Origin: Kibdelosporangium sp. MJ126-NF4
GTDB lineage: Bacteria; Actinomycetota; Actinomycetes; Mycobacteriales; Pseudonocardiaceae
Length of the DNA: 64,000 bases
Assembly: GCF_000826545.1 (NCBI RefSeq)
Contig: NZ_CDME01000011.1
Span: 708,001-772,000 of the forward strand
Reading direction: 5' to 3'
Shown here piece by piece: positions 1 through 8,786 of this stretch. Every line of letters starts with the position of its first letter. Positions within the stretch are counted from its first letter, which is position 1. Position numbers and translations under genes: made by a program. The notes beneath the pieces are model-generated. The model did no database searches. It had not been told where the DNA came from and saw only the letters and a list, made by a program, of their open reading frames with translations.

Positions 1-1
1 G

Positions 2-1165
2 CACCTCCGCGCCGCCGAACCGATGCTCCGCGCGGCCCTGGACACCGCGCGAGCCAGCGGTGACGTCGTCGAACTGGGTGTGGCGTTGCAGCGACTCGGC
101 GGAGGGCTCACCTTGTGGGCGATGAACCTGCCGCCCGCGGAGGCGATGCCCATGTTCGCCGAGGGGCGTGCGCTGCTCTCCGAAGGACTGGCGCTGGACA
201 AGACCGCCGCACAGACCAGTCGTACGCTGCTCGGCGCGTACAGCTCCGCGCTGGTGGGCTGCGGGGAGTTCGAAGCGGGCGAGAAAGCCGCGTTTGAGAC
301 GATCGAGGCAGGACGGTCCGCGGGCGACCGGTGGTGCCTCGCCGCCGGCAACTGGGTGCTGGCCCTCGTACGCCGCCGCCAGGGCAATCTCGTCGAAGCG
401 CGGACCTTTGCGAGCAATGCGCTGCGCAACATCGAAATGATCAACGACGTGCCGCTCGTACAACGGTTCTCCGCCGACCTCGCGGACATCTGCGCGCAGC
501 TCAACGACTTCGCGGGCGAGGCGACGGCGCTGCGGCGCAACGTCAGGGCCCGCACCACGGCGATGTCCATCATGCAGGAAGGCCTTGGCCTGGCGTTGGA
601 ACAGCGCCGGTTCGCCATCCAGGCGCAACGGCTGGCGACCGTGGCACAGGAGGCGGCGGTGCGGGATCCGCTGACCGGGCTGACCAACCGCCTCGGTCTG
701 GAACGCACCGCGCCCGGTCTGCTCACGAACGCGGCTGCGACCGGCGCGACCCCGTGGCTGATCGTGATCGACGTCGACTGGTTCAAGGAGATCAACGACG
801 ACGCCGGGCACGCCGTCGGCGACAGCGCGCTGCGCGAGATCGCCGAACTGCTGCGGGGTGAGTGCCGCACGGGTGACCTGGTGGCGCGCTGGGCGGGCGA
901 CGAGTTCATCATCCTGCTCGTCGGCGAGGAACAGCTCGGGCTGGCTGTGGCCGAACGGATCAGGGCGGCCGTCGACGGGCACGACTGGCGCTCACGGCTC
1001 GGCGCGGCACGGCGCCCCACCGTGAGCATCGGCGTGGCCAGTGGCCGCGGCAGCCTCGAACATCTCTTCGCCGCCGCGGACACGGCCTTGTACCTGGCCA
1101 AACGCAACGGCCGCAACCGCGTCGAATGGCCGGACCTCGATCAGGCGATGAGCCCGCCCCGGTAG
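2..1165 (+). CDS. Partial GGDEF-domain (diguanylate cyclase-like) protein with TPR-like N-terminus
   Basis: The frame is open to the left edge, so the true start lies upstream; the first in-frame ATG is at 23. The N-terminal ~210 residues are Ala/Leu-rich helices of TPR type. The C-terminal ~165 residues form a GGDEF domain beginning at RDPLTGLTNR, with the metal-binding DVDWFKEINDDAGHAVGD segment and the signature as AGDEF (about residues 291-295 from the first ATG) instead of GGDEF. AGDEF occurs in some active enzymes; the I-site RxxD is not obvious. The likely role is c-di-GMP synthesis or binding, with the helical repeats as an input platform. No membrane segment is visible in this part. 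The last 25 bp overlap the convergent response-regulator gene. Confidence 0.85.
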   Translation, partial: HLRAAEPMLRAALDTARASGDVVELGVALQRLGGGLTLWAMNLPPAEAMPMFAEGRALLSEGLALDKTAAQTSRTLLGAYSSALVGCGEFEAGEKAAFETIEAGRSAGDRWCLAAGNWVLALVRRRQGNLVEARTFASNALRNIEMINDVPLVQRFSADLADICAQLNDFAGEATALRRNVRARTTAMSIMQEGLGLALEQRRFAIQAQRLATVAQEAAVRDPLTGLTNRLGLERTAPGLLTNAAATGATPWLIVIDVDWFKEINDDAGHAVGDSALREIAELLRGECRTGDLVARWAGDEFIILLVGEEQLGLAVAERIRAAVDGHDWRSRLGAARRPTVSIGVASGRGSLEHLFAAADTALYLAKRNGRNRVEWPDLDQAMSPPR

Positions 1166-1788
1166 GCGACGAGCGCGGCCTGGACGCGGTTGACCGCGCC
1201 GATCTTGCCGAGCACAGCGGAGACGTAGCCCTTGACGGTCGCCTCGGACAGGTGCAGCGCGCTGCCGATCTCGGCGTTGGACAGGCCCTGGCCGATCAGG
1301 CCGACGACCTCGCGCTCACGTTCCGAGAGCGATGCCAGCAACCGCCTGGCTGGTTCCGCGGCCCGCTCACCGTCCGCGACCTGGGACAACACCCGAGCCG
1401 CGACGCCCGGGTCGAGTACAGCGCCGCCGGACGCCAGGTCCCGGACCGCGCGGACCAGCACCGCCGGTTCGGTGTCCTTGAGCAGGAAGCCGCTCGCGCC
1501 GATGCGCAGCGCCTCCGTGACGTACTCGTCCACGTCGAACGTGGTGAGCATGGCGACCTTCGGGGGTTCCGGCAGGGCACGCAGCCTGCGCAGGGCGAAC
1601 AGGCCGTCCGCGGAGCGCATTCGGATGTCCAGCAGTGCCACGTGCGGCCGGTGTTGTCTGGCGAGGTCGGCCACGTGCAGACCGTCATCGGTCTCGGCGA
1701 CCACCTCGATGTCCCCCGCGCTGGTCAGGATCGTGCGAAGTCCCGAGCGGACGAGGTCCTCGTCGTCCGCGAGCAGCACCTTGATCAC
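1141..1788 (-). CDS. NarL/LuxR-family response regulator
   Basis: 215 aa. The N-terminal receiver domain has the acidic pair (LLADDED), the phospho-acceptor Asp in VALLDIRM, the switch Thr in MLTTFD and the conserved Lys in FLLKDTE. The C-terminal LuxR-type HTH begins at LSEREREVVGLIGQGLSNAEI. I start at GTG 1788 because GGAGG lies 7 nt upstream; the frame stays open to an ATG at 1848, which would add 20 non-homologous residues. No histidine kinase is adjacent, so it is an orphan in this window. Its 3' end overlaps the convergent GGDEF gene. Confidence 0.92.
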   Translation of the reverse strand: MIKVLLADDEDLVRSGLRTILTSAGDIEVVAETDDGLHVADLARQHRPHVALLDIRMRSADGLFALRRLRALPEPPKVAMLTTFDVDEYVTEALRIGASGFLLKDTEPAVLVRAVRDLASGGAVLDPGVAARVLSQVADGERAAEPARRLLASLSEREREVVGLIGQGLSNAEIGSALHLSEATVKGYVSAVLGKIGAVNRVQAALVAYRGGLIA

Positions 1789-2012
1789 CTTGGAGCCTCC
1801 CCGGTCGGGTCCTGTCAAGCCGGTTCGCTCGGCCTCACTGGAGTCCAATGGCCCTTTTTCTCACCCAATAGGCTGAAGGTCAATCCCTAACGTGTCACAA
1901 ATGTCTACTGAGTGATCCTAGCCTGTAGCTGACGGTTAAATGTGAGGCTCTTTCGCAATAGAGCTACTCGGGGGTAACGTGGCCTGCGTCACGCATTGAG
2001 AGGAGCCCTGCA

Positions 2013-5000
2013 ATGACGCGCGGACGCCTACTCGCCGTCTTATCCGCCCTCGCCACCGTCACCGGACTCGTCGCCGCCGCACCGTCCGGAAACGCGGAAC
2101 CCCAGGTAGACGCGGCCCCCATCGACTTCTGTCTGAGCCAGTGCGGTGACGTTCTGCCGCCGGGAGCCAACGGCAACGCCACGCTGGCCGACATCCTCGC
2201 CCACCGGGTGCTGGGCACCAGACCAGCGCATTCGTCCGACCAATTGGCCAAGTACGACACCCTTGCAGCCGGTTACAGCACGCTCACGACCGAGAAAATC
2301 GGACAGTTCTTCAACGACTCCTCATTCGGCGTGCCCGCGGACCAGGTGGAGAGCACCACCAAGCCGCGGCCGGACGTGACGATCGTGCGTGACAAGCAGC
2401 TCGGCATGCCCCACATCACCGGCACCACCAGGGCCGGAACGATGTACGGCGCCGGGTACGCGGCGGCGCAGGACCGGCTCTGGCTGATGGACCTGTTCCG
2501 CCGGGTGGGACGCGGCCAGCTGACCCCGTTCGCGGGCGGCGCGCCGTCCAACCGTCAACTCGAACAGGACTTCTTCCGCGCGGCCCCCTACAACGAGGCC
2601 GAGCTGCAGGCGCAGATCGACCGCGCCGCCGCCTCCAGCCCACAGGGCGCCCAGGCCCTCGCGGACGCGAAGGCGTACCTCGATGGCCTCAACCTGTACA
2701 TCCAGCAGTCGCACAGCGGCCGCTACTTCCCCGGCGAGTACGTGCTGACCGGGCACGTCAACGCGATCACCAACGAAGGCAGGATCGACCCGTTCACCCT
2801 CCCCGACCTGGTCGTCCTCGCGGCGGTCGTCGGCGCGCAGTTCGGCGGCGGAGGCGGCGGCGAGGTGCAGTCCGCGATCACGCGGATGGCGTTCCACGAG
2901 CGCTACGGCCTCGCCGACGGCGAGAAGGCCTGGCAGGCGTTCCGCTCGCAGAACGACCCGGAGACGGTCAACACGCTGCACAACGGCCAGAGCTTCCCGT
3001 ACGCCCAGTCCCCGGCGAACCCGGCTGGTGTCGCCATGCCCGACAAGGGCTCGGTGACCTCGCAGCAGCTGGTGTTCGACCCCACTGGTTCGGCCGGGTC
3101 CGCGTCAGCGGCGCCGGTGAAGGTCCCAGCCCCGGAACAGCTGGAACCGGCGCGTGGCGTGTTTGATGACGGTGTTCTGCCAGGCAACCTGGTGAGCGAG
3201 AAGCACGGCATGTCCAACGCACTGGTGGTGTCCGGCCAGCACACGGAAAGTGGCAACCCGGTGGCCGTGTTCGGGCCGCAGACCGGGTATTTCGCGCCGC
3301 AGCTGCTGGTCCTGCAGGAACTCCAGGGGCCGGGCGTGAGCGCGCGTGGCGCGTCCTTCGCGGGCATCAGCTTCTACGTGTTGCTGGGGCGCGGCCAGGA
3401 CTACTCGTGGAGCGCGACCACGTCGGGGCAGGACATCATCGACACGTACGCGGTGGAGCTGTGCGACCCGACGGGCAAGCCCCCGGCAAAGGACTCGACG
3501 CACTACCTGCTGCGTGGCCAGTGCACCCCGATCGAGACGCTGGAACGCAAGAACGCGTGGTCGCCGACGGTCGCCGACGGAACACCAGCAGGCTCATACC
3601 GCCTGGTCAGCTTCCGCACGGCCTACGGCCCGATCACACACCGCGCGACGGTCGGCGGCAAGCCGGTGGCGTACACGAGCCTGCGGTCGACCTACCAGCA
3701 CGAGATCGACTCGATCATCGGCTTCCAGCAGTTCAACGACCCGGCGATGATCAAGTCGGCGCAGGACTTCCAGCGCGCGGCGGCGAACGTGAACTACACC
3801 TTCAACTGGTTCTACGTGGACTCAAGGGACACGGCGTACTTCAACTCAGGAGCGAACCCGTCCCGCAAGGCCACTGTGGACCCCAGCATGCCCGTCCTCG
3901 CGGCGCCCGCCTACGAATGGAACGGCTGGGTCCCGGCAACGAACAGCGCGAACTACACACCGTACGAACAACACCCGCAAGCGGTGAACCAGGACTACTT
4001 CGTCTCCTGGAACAACGCACAGGCAAAGGACTACGCCAACGCGGGTTACGAGAAGAGCGCAGTACACCGCGGTGACCTACTGGACAGCAGAGTCCGTGCC
4101 CTGATCACCGGAGGCAAGAAGGTCACCCGCGTGAACCTGACACAGGCAATGGCAGACGCGGCCCTGGCAGACCTGCGAGCGGAACGCGTACTGCCCTACC
4201 TGCTGCGAGTACTGGAAAGCCAGCCGATCACAGACCCAGGCCTCGCCAACGCGGTGTCGTTGCTGAAGACATGGACGGCCAGCGGCTCACTGCGCAAGGA
4301 AACAGCGCAGAGCAGCCACAAGTACGCACACGCGGACGCGATCAAGATCCTCGACGCCTGGTGGCCCCTGCTGGTGCGTGCCCAGTTCCACCCCGGCCTC
4401 GGCGACGCGACGTACAACGCACTGGTCGGAACGATCGGGATCAACGAATCCCCCTCAGGATTCCAAAATGGACAACCAGACTTCCACACCGGCCAGCCGC
4501 ACAAGGGTTCGTCCTTCCAGTCGGGCTGGTGGGGCTACGTCCAGAAAGACCTGAGGTCGGTACTGGGCGACCAGGTGGCGGGCCCCCTCGCCCAGAAGTA
4601 CTGCGGCGGTGGAACAGTGGCGGGCTGCCGAGGAGTGCTGATGACATCCCTGACCCAGGCAGTGGCAGCCCCGTTGAACCAGGTCTACCCGGGAGACGGA
4701 AACTGCGGAGCGGGAGACCAATGGTGCGCGGACACGGTGATACAAAACCCGCTCGGCGGAATAACCCATGACAAGATCACCTGGCAGAACCGGCCAACCT
4801 TCCAGCAAGTAGCGGAATTCCCGGCCCGCAGAGGCGAAAACGTGGAAAACCTGTCCCTGACCCGACCGGTATCGGCGACAAGCGCGGAAACAGGCTTCTA
4901 CCCATCCCCGGCAAGAAACGCGGTGGACGGCGACAGGAAAACCCGCTGGGCAAGCGACTGGACCGACAACCAGTCCCTGACAGTCGACCTGACAGCAATC

Positions 5001-5237
5001 CAGCGGGTATCCCGAGCAGTGATCCACTGGGAAGTGGCCTACGGAAAGTCCTACCGCCTGGAAACCTCAACAGACGGAACGACCTGGCAGACCGTCCACA
5101 CGACCACCACCGGCGACGGCGGCGTGGACACCGCCACCTTCCCAGCGGTGATCGCCCGGTATGTCCGTTTCACCGGCCTCCAACGAGCAACGAAGTGGGG
5201 CTACAGCATCTACGAGCTGGAGCTCTACGCCCACTGA
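2013..5237 (+). CDS. Secreted penicillin-acylase-family hydrolase with C-terminal F5/8 type C (discoidin) domain
   Basis: 1074 aa. A Sec signal peptide covers residues 1 to ~29. The body is an N-terminal-nucleophile amidase of the penicillin G acylase / AHL acylase / aculeacin acylase type. The predicted beta-chain start is Ser401 in HGMSNALVVSG, followed by the family's GPQTGYFAPQLL. The residue before the nucleophile is Met, where Gly is usual. Residues ~945-1074 form a discoidin-like carbohydrate-binding module (ARNAVDGDRKTRWASDW ... ARYVRFTGL). Family members are exported, self-cleave and remove acyl groups from amides (beta-lactams, AHLs, lipopeptides); the substrate here cannot be read. 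A strong RBS (GAGGAG) precedes the ATG. Codons in the second half are clearly richer in A-ending forms than in the first half. Confidence 0.9.
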   Translation: MTRGRLLAVLSALATVTGLVAAAPSGNAEPQVDAAPIDFCLSQCGDVLPPGANGNATLADILAHRVLGTRPAHSSDQLAKYDTLAAGYSTLTTEKIGQFFNDSSFGVPADQVESTTKPRPDVTIVRDKQLGMPHITGTTRAGTMYGAGYAAAQDRLWLMDLFRRVGRGQLTPFAGGAPSNRQLEQDFFRAAPYNEAELQAQIDRAAASSPQGAQALADAKAYLDGLNLYIQQSHSGRYFPGEYVLTGHVNAITNEGRIDPFTLPDLVVLAAVVGAQFGGGGGGEVQSAITRMAFHERYGLADGEKAWQAFRSQNDPETVNTLHNGQSFPYAQSPANPAGVAMPDKGSVTSQQLVFDPTGSAGSASAAPVKVPAPEQLEPARGVFDDGVLPGNLVSEKHGMSNALVVSGQHTESGNPVAVFGPQTGYFAPQLLVLQELQGPGVSARGASFAGISFYVLLGRGQDYSWSATTSGQDIIDTYAVELCDPTGKPPAKDSTHYLLRGQCTPIETLERKNAWSPTVADGTPAGSYRLVSFRTAYGPITHRATVGGKPVAYTSLRSTYQHEIDSIIGFQQFNDPAMIKSAQDFQRAAANVNYTFNWFYVDSRDTAYFNSGANPSRKATVDPSMPVLAAPAYEWNGWVPATNSANYTPYEQHPQAVNQDYFVSWNNAQAKDYANAGYEKSAVHRGDLLDSRVRALITGGKKVTRVNLTQAMADAALADLRAERVLPYLLRVLESQPITDPGLANAVSLLKTWTASGSLRKETAQSSHKYAHADAIKILDAWWPLLVRAQFHPGLGDATYNALVGTIGINESPSGFQNGQPDFHTGQPHKGSSFQSGWWGYVQKDLRSVLGDQVAGPLAQKYCGGGTVAGCRGVLMTSLTQAVAAPLNQVYPGDGNCGAGDQWCADTVIQNPLGGITHDKITWQNRPTFQQVAEFPARRGENVENLSLTRPVSATSAETGFYPSPARNAVDGDRKTRWASDWTDNQSLTVDLTAIQRVSRAVIHWEVAYGKSYRLETSTDGTTWQTVHTTTTGDGGVDTATFPAVIARYVRFTGLQRATKWGYSIYELELYAH

Positions 5238-5276
5238 CAACCCACTGGACAGGACAAGCTAGGCTGTTCCGGGTCG

Positions 5277-5303
5277 ACTATGATCGACCTACTATGATCG
5301 ACC
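5277..5303 (+). promoter_or_regulatory. 13-bp direct repeat with tandem TATGAT boxes upstream of tRNA-Arg
   Basis: ACTATGATCGACC occurs at 5277-5289 and 5291-5303 (14-bp period). Each copy carries TATGAT, close to the -10 consensus. The second copy lies about 14 bp before the mature tRNA 5' end, so it may be the tRNA promoter. I find no good -35 box. Confidence 0.45.
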
Positions 5304-5312
5304 CAGAGCAGC

Positions 5313-5385
5313 GCCCTCGTAGCTCAGGGGATAGAGCATCGGTTTCCTAAACCGTGTGTCGCAGGTTCGATTCCTGCCGGGGGCA
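5313..5385 (+). tRNA. tRNA-Arg (anticodon CCT)
   Basis: 73 nt with a full cloverleaf. The acceptor stem GCCCTCG pairs with CGGGGGC (one G-U), the D stem is GCTC/GAGC, the anticodon loop TTCCTAA has CCT at 34-36, and the T arm is GCAGG-TTCGATT-CCTGC. The discriminator is A. CCA is not encoded. It reads the rare AGG codon. The outermost anticodon-stem pair is T-T. Confidence 0.97.
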
Positions 5386-5406
5386 CTCGTCTTTCACCGG
5401 GCGAAA

Positions 5407-5442
5407 CGGCCCCCTACCAGCAGCAATGCAGGTAGGGGGCCG
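5407..5442 (+). terminator. Strong hairpin after tRNA-Arg
   Basis: A perfect 12-bp stem, CGGCCCCCTACC (5407-5418) with GGTAGGGGGCCG (5431-5442), has a 12-nt loop. An outer CCGGGC/GCCCGG pair (5398-5403/5453-5458) may extend it. There is no U-tract, which is common for actinobacterial terminators. It sits between the tRNA and the convergent DUF4436 gene and could serve both. Confidence 0.7.
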
Positions 5443-5503
5443 CTAACTTGTTGCCCGGCTATGTCCGGCTGGGTCCGGCTGTGCGTTCCGAGTCCGGTGG
5501 CTG

Positions 5504-6496
5504 TCACCGGTTCGGTGTGCCCGGCCACCTCTCGGCTAGGTTCGGAGCGGAGGCGTGCCACGCGGGCACTCCGGCCATCGGCACGGGTTCCGGTGCCGGG
5601 GACGGGGGCAGGGGCGGGGTGGTGGGCTCGGTGTCCTTGTCCTTCTCGTTCTTTCGTTCGGTGCGGAAGCCGACGATCACCGTGCTGATCAATGACAGCG
5701 AGATGAGCGCTTCGGCTATGAAGAACGCTCCGAAGTCGATGACCGAGCCGATTGGCGGTGCGCCGGGGACCGCGTTGCGCAATGGGATCAGTGCGAACAA
5801 CAGGGCACCCATGAAGCTCAGTGACGGCCACAGCAGGCCGCGTTTGCCACTGATGGCGAACACCGCCGCGATCACCGCTGCCAGGCACAGGAACCACATG
5901 AACACCATGATGAACAGGGCGAACATGAACGTGCCCGTTGACCGCTCCGCCGCGGCGGAGAAGCTCAGCACGTCGTCATCTACTTTGGACTTGCCTGGTT
6001 TGAGTCGGAAGAACGAGTCCGAGCTCGCGATGGTCACGTTGACCGGCACCGCTTTTCCGTCGGACTCGGCGGCGAACACGAAGTCGGCCTTGTAGCTGTC
6101 GAACGGGTAGTCGGTGATGACCCCGTTGCTGTCCTCACCGTTCAGGCCCACCTTCAGGTCCGCGACGCTGGGTAGCTTTCCCGCCTTGAAGGTGAGGGTG
6201 TCGCCCTTGATGCCGTTGGTGTAGACCGTCAGGTCGTGCGCGAGCAACCCGCTTTCGGCGTCGGCCACCGCTCCTTGCGGGACGACCTGCACTTGCGCTG
6301 AGATCTCCTCGGTCGCGGCGTCCACCTTCAACACGAACACCCCGATGTCCACCCGGTTGGGGTTCGCGGTGTCCCCCAGGGTGGTGCTGCCTCGACCTTC
6401 GTTTCTTTCCGCGCTGTACAGCATCAAGCTCGCGGTCGTGATCACGCTGAGGACCACTGCCGCACCGATGACCTTGACGGCACCGTTGAATCTCAT
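5504..6496 (-). CDS. DUF4436-like membrane protein
   Basis: 330 aa. There is one N-terminal membrane segment (about 6-28), then an extracytoplasmic beta-rich region of ~150 residues, then three to four membrane helices (FMFALFIMVFMWFLCLAAVI and following), and a Pro-rich charged cytoplasmic tail. The layout and the VFVLKVD / YPFDSYKADF segments match DUF4436, a family of unknown function found in mycobacteria and relatives. I start at ATG 6496 because AAAGGAAAG lies just upstream; the frame extends 17 codons further without support. It lies downstream of the DUF4234 gene, separated by a strong terminator, so probably not co-transcribed. Confidence 0.75.
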   Translation of the reverse strand: MRFNGAVKVIGAAVVLSVITTASLMLYSAERNEGRGSTTLGDTANPNRVDIGVFVLKVDAATEEISAQVQVVPQGAVADAESGLLAHDLTVYTNGIKGDTLTFKAGKLPSVADLKVGLNGEDSNGVITDYPFDSYKADFVFAAESDGKAVPVNVTIASSDSFFRLKPGKSKVDDDVLSFSAAAERSTGTFMFALFIMVFMWFLCLAAVIAAVFAISGKRGLLWPSLSFMGALLFALIPLRNAVPGAPPIGSVIDFGAFFIAEALISLSLISTVIVGFRTERKNEKDKDTEPTTPPLPPSPAPEPVPMAGVPAWHASAPNLAERWPGTPNR

Positions 6497-6555
6497 GTCT
6501 TTCCTTTGGTCGGTCGAGCTTGCCGGATCCGCGTGACACAGCGGCAATGGCGGAA

Positions 6556-6595
6556 AAGCAGGTACGCCTGGTCCGCGGCCCAGGCGTACCTGCTT
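6556..6595 (-). terminator. 16-bp perfect hairpin terminator
   Basis: AAGCAGGTACGCCTGG (6556-6571) pairs perfectly with CCAGGCGTACCTGCTT (6580-6595) over an 8-nt loop. It lies 9 bp past the stop of the minus-strand DUF4234 gene. Confidence 0.8.
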
Positions 6596-6603
6596 CCGTC
6601 GGG

Positions 6604-7050
6604 TCAGGGAGTTCCGTGCAGAGGGACCTCGGCGCCTTCCGGCTTCCCATAGCTGTCAACAATTTTGTTGAGCTCGCTCTGGTAGTAGGCCACACCGGCG
6701 CCCAGCACCAGCCCGAGCAGCGTTCCCACTACAGGACTGCAGGTCTGCTCGATACCGGCCCGCTGCTGCGCGTACTGGATGCGCTGGCCAGTGCGGTAGA
6801 ACGAGATCAGCGGCGCCACCAGGGTCGCGCCGAGCAACACCATCACCAGCAGTGGCCCGGTGGTCGGCGAATCAGGCTTGCGGTGGAAGTCCGCCATCTC
6901 ACGGTGAATCTTGTAGTACCAAACGAACCCGTAGATCCCCAGCGTGATCACGGGCAGGCCGAGCCACACGGCGAGCGGCGAGCGGCGTTTCATCGCCCGC
7001 CCCAAGGTCGCAGTCATCGCGGTCGTGGCGGTCGGTTGGGATTGAGTCAC
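6604..7050 (-). CDS. DUF4234 membrane protein
   Basis: 148 aa. The RRSPLAVWLGLPVITLGIYGFVWYYKIHREM segment is the hallmark of DUF4234: a charged N-terminus, a first helix, then YYKI-like residues. Two or three more hydrophobic segments follow (GPLLVMVLLGATLVAPLISF and VGTLLGLVLGAGVAYYQ). It is small and integral to the membrane; its function is unknown. Start GTG 7050, with only a weak GAAGA-like RBS. Confidence 0.75.
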   Translation of the reverse strand: MTQSQPTATTAMTATLGRAMKRRSPLAVWLGLPVITLGIYGFVWYYKIHREMADFHRKPDSPTTGPLLVMVLLGATLVAPLISFYRTGQRIQYAQQRAGIEQTCSPVVGTLLGLVLGAGVAYYQSELNKIVDSYGKPEGAEVPLHGTP

Positions 7051-7337
7051 TCTTCGGTCGTCTTTCTCTGCTCAGTAACGATCTCGCGTGGACGCGGGAC
7101 TCGAGAACCAGGGCAAGCCAACCCGGAGCGCTCAACATCCGAGCAACGAACGATCAACGCCCGCCTTGGGTAATCGCTTGCTTACCTGCTGCTACCTGCG
7201 GGGGTACTGGTGCGCCACTGAGCGGTACATCATGTGTAATGCCTCTTGTCCGGTGGCCAACAAGTGGACAAAGATGACTGCGGGGGTCTAGCGCTCTGCT
7301 GAAAGTCCACGAATCCACGTCCTGAAGAGGTAGTGAA
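7051..7337. promoter_or_regulatory. Divergent intergenic region (DUF4234 / terpene cyclase)
   Basis: 287 bp with no convincing gene. It must hold promoters for both flanking genes. I see TGTAAT (7235-7240), a possible -10 for the plus strand, and a short inverted repeat TTGTCC (7246-7251) / GGACAA (7266-7271). No assignment is firm. Confidence 0.3.
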
Positions 7338-8786
7338 TTGGCCTCGAATCCTGCTGGCTGGGAGCGCGTCCAGGCGCTGCTCGACGAGGCGCCGGACGGC
7401 ATGGTCCTGTCCAATGCGTACTCCACCGCGTGGGCCGCGCGGGTGGGATCCTTCCCCGACGCGGTGGACTGGCTTCGGCGCAACCAGTGGCCGGATGGTT
7501 CGTGGGGTGGGCGGATCGAGAGTCCGTACGACCGCACGGTGTCCACATTGGCCGCGGTGGTCGCGCTCGCCGAGTTACCCGGCCATGAACACGCGGTTAC
7601 CCAAGGGTGTGACTATCTTCGGGGGCATGGTGAGCAGTGGCGTGGCAGGGAGGCGAAGACTCTCGCCTTCGACTTGATCGTTCCTGTACTGGCTGACGAG
7701 GCAAGAACGCTGGGGCTTGACGTTCCGCTGTTCGACGGCCTCAGTGCGGTCCGCGACGGCAAGCTGCGGATGTTCCCGCGTGCGCTGATCAATGCCCAGC
7801 CCACCACCTTGCTGTACTCGTTCGAAGCGGTTCGCCCGATGTTCGGGGACGACTTCGACCGGTTCGTCTCCTGCGACGGGTCGATGGCCGGTTCGCCGTC
7901 GGCGAGCGTCGGGGCCTGGTTGGCCAGCGGTGAGCCCACTGTGGAGAAGTACCTGCGGGCTGTGCGCAATCCGGACGGTGGATTCCCCGAGTTCCACCCA
8001 CTGGACGTGTTTTCCCAGGCGTGGACGCTGCACAACTTCCAGCGCGCCGGGCTGCTCGACGGCGACGACCACCTTCCTGTGCTGCGGCGGCTGGAGGATC
8101 TGCTGCGAGTGGGCGAGACCGTCGGGTTCAGCACGTTCTTTCCGTTACCCGATCCCGATTCCACGGCGATGTGTCTCAACGTCCTGCTCGACGAAGGCCG
8201 CGCCGTCGGAGATCTGCTGGACCTGCTGCTGGAGTTCGAAGGCGACGACTGTTTCCTGACCTACCCGTTCGAACGGCAGGCTTCCGTCACGCCCAACGCC
8301 CGCGTGTTGCAGGCGCTCAGCCATCGCGGCGATCACTACCGCAAGCAGGTGGACAAGACGGTCGATTATCTGATCGGCCAACGCAAAGAGGGCGCGTGGT
8401 GGCGTGACAAGTGGCATCTGTCCGTGTACTACGCCACCGCCAACACGGTTTTCGGGCTGTCCCGAGTCGCCGACAGCCGCACGACCTGGCCGCTCACCGG
8501 CCAGTGGCTGATCGACACGCAGCACGCCGACGGATCATGGGGCCTCGGCGGCGGCAACGCCGAGGAGACAGCGTACGCGGTCCTCGCACTGAATGCGTTG
8601 GCAGCACATGTTTCTGTGCCCGCGCGTGTCTGGCTGGACGCCGAGGCGTACCTGGCGGCACACCTCGACGACACCAGTCATCCCGAGCTGTGGATCGGCA
8701 AGGGCCTGTACACGCCGATCAACGTGACGCGTTCGGCCATTGTGGCCGGACACGCCCGCGCGACGGATCTCATTTCCCGGCTATGA
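7338..8786 (+). CDS. Class II terpene (diterpene) cyclase-like protein with variant DxDD motif
   Basis: 482 aa. It starts with TTG, supported by GAAGAGG 7 nt upstream. It has the alpha-alpha barrel of squalene-hopene / class II diterpene cyclases, with QW-like repeats (WPDGSWGGR near residue 55; ADGSWGLGGG near 395). The proton-donor motif is D272-P-D274-S-T-A: the central catalytic Asp is kept, but the final Asp of DxDD is Ser. The class I DDxxD motif is absent. Such enzymes protonate and cyclise prenyl diphosphates, for example GGPP to a bicyclic diphosphate; substrate and product are not readable. The 3' end overlaps the convergent GH1-like gene by 17 bp, and a PAP2 phosphatase lies in that convergent operon. 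Confidence 0.82.
   Translation: MASNPAGWERVQALLDEAPDGMVLSNAYSTAWAARVGSFPDAVDWLRRNQWPDGSWGGRIESPYDRTVSTLAAVVALAELPGHEHAVTQGCDYLRGHGEQWRGREAKTLAFDLIVPVLADEARTLGLDVPLFDGLSAVRDGKLRMFPRALINAQPTTLLYSFEAVRPMFGDDFDRFVSCDGSMAGSPSASVGAWLASGEPTVEKYLRAVRNPDGGFPEFHPLDVFSQAWTLHNFQRAGLLDGDDHLPVLRRLEDLLRVGETVGFSTFFPLPDPDSTAMCLNVLLDEGRAVGDLLDLLLEFEGDDCFLTYPFERQASVTPNARVLQALSHRGDHYRKQVDKTVDYLIGQRKEGAWWRDKWHLSVYYATANTVFGLSRVADSRTTWPLTGQWLIDTQHADGSWGLGGGNAEETAYAVLALNALAAHVSVPARVWLDAEAYLAAHLDDTSHPELWIGKGLYTPINVTRSAIVAGHARATDLISRL

Noticed and set aside
1126..1890. 254-aa plus-strand ORF
   Set aside because: Antisense shadow of the response regulator; composition is typical of high-GC opposite frames.
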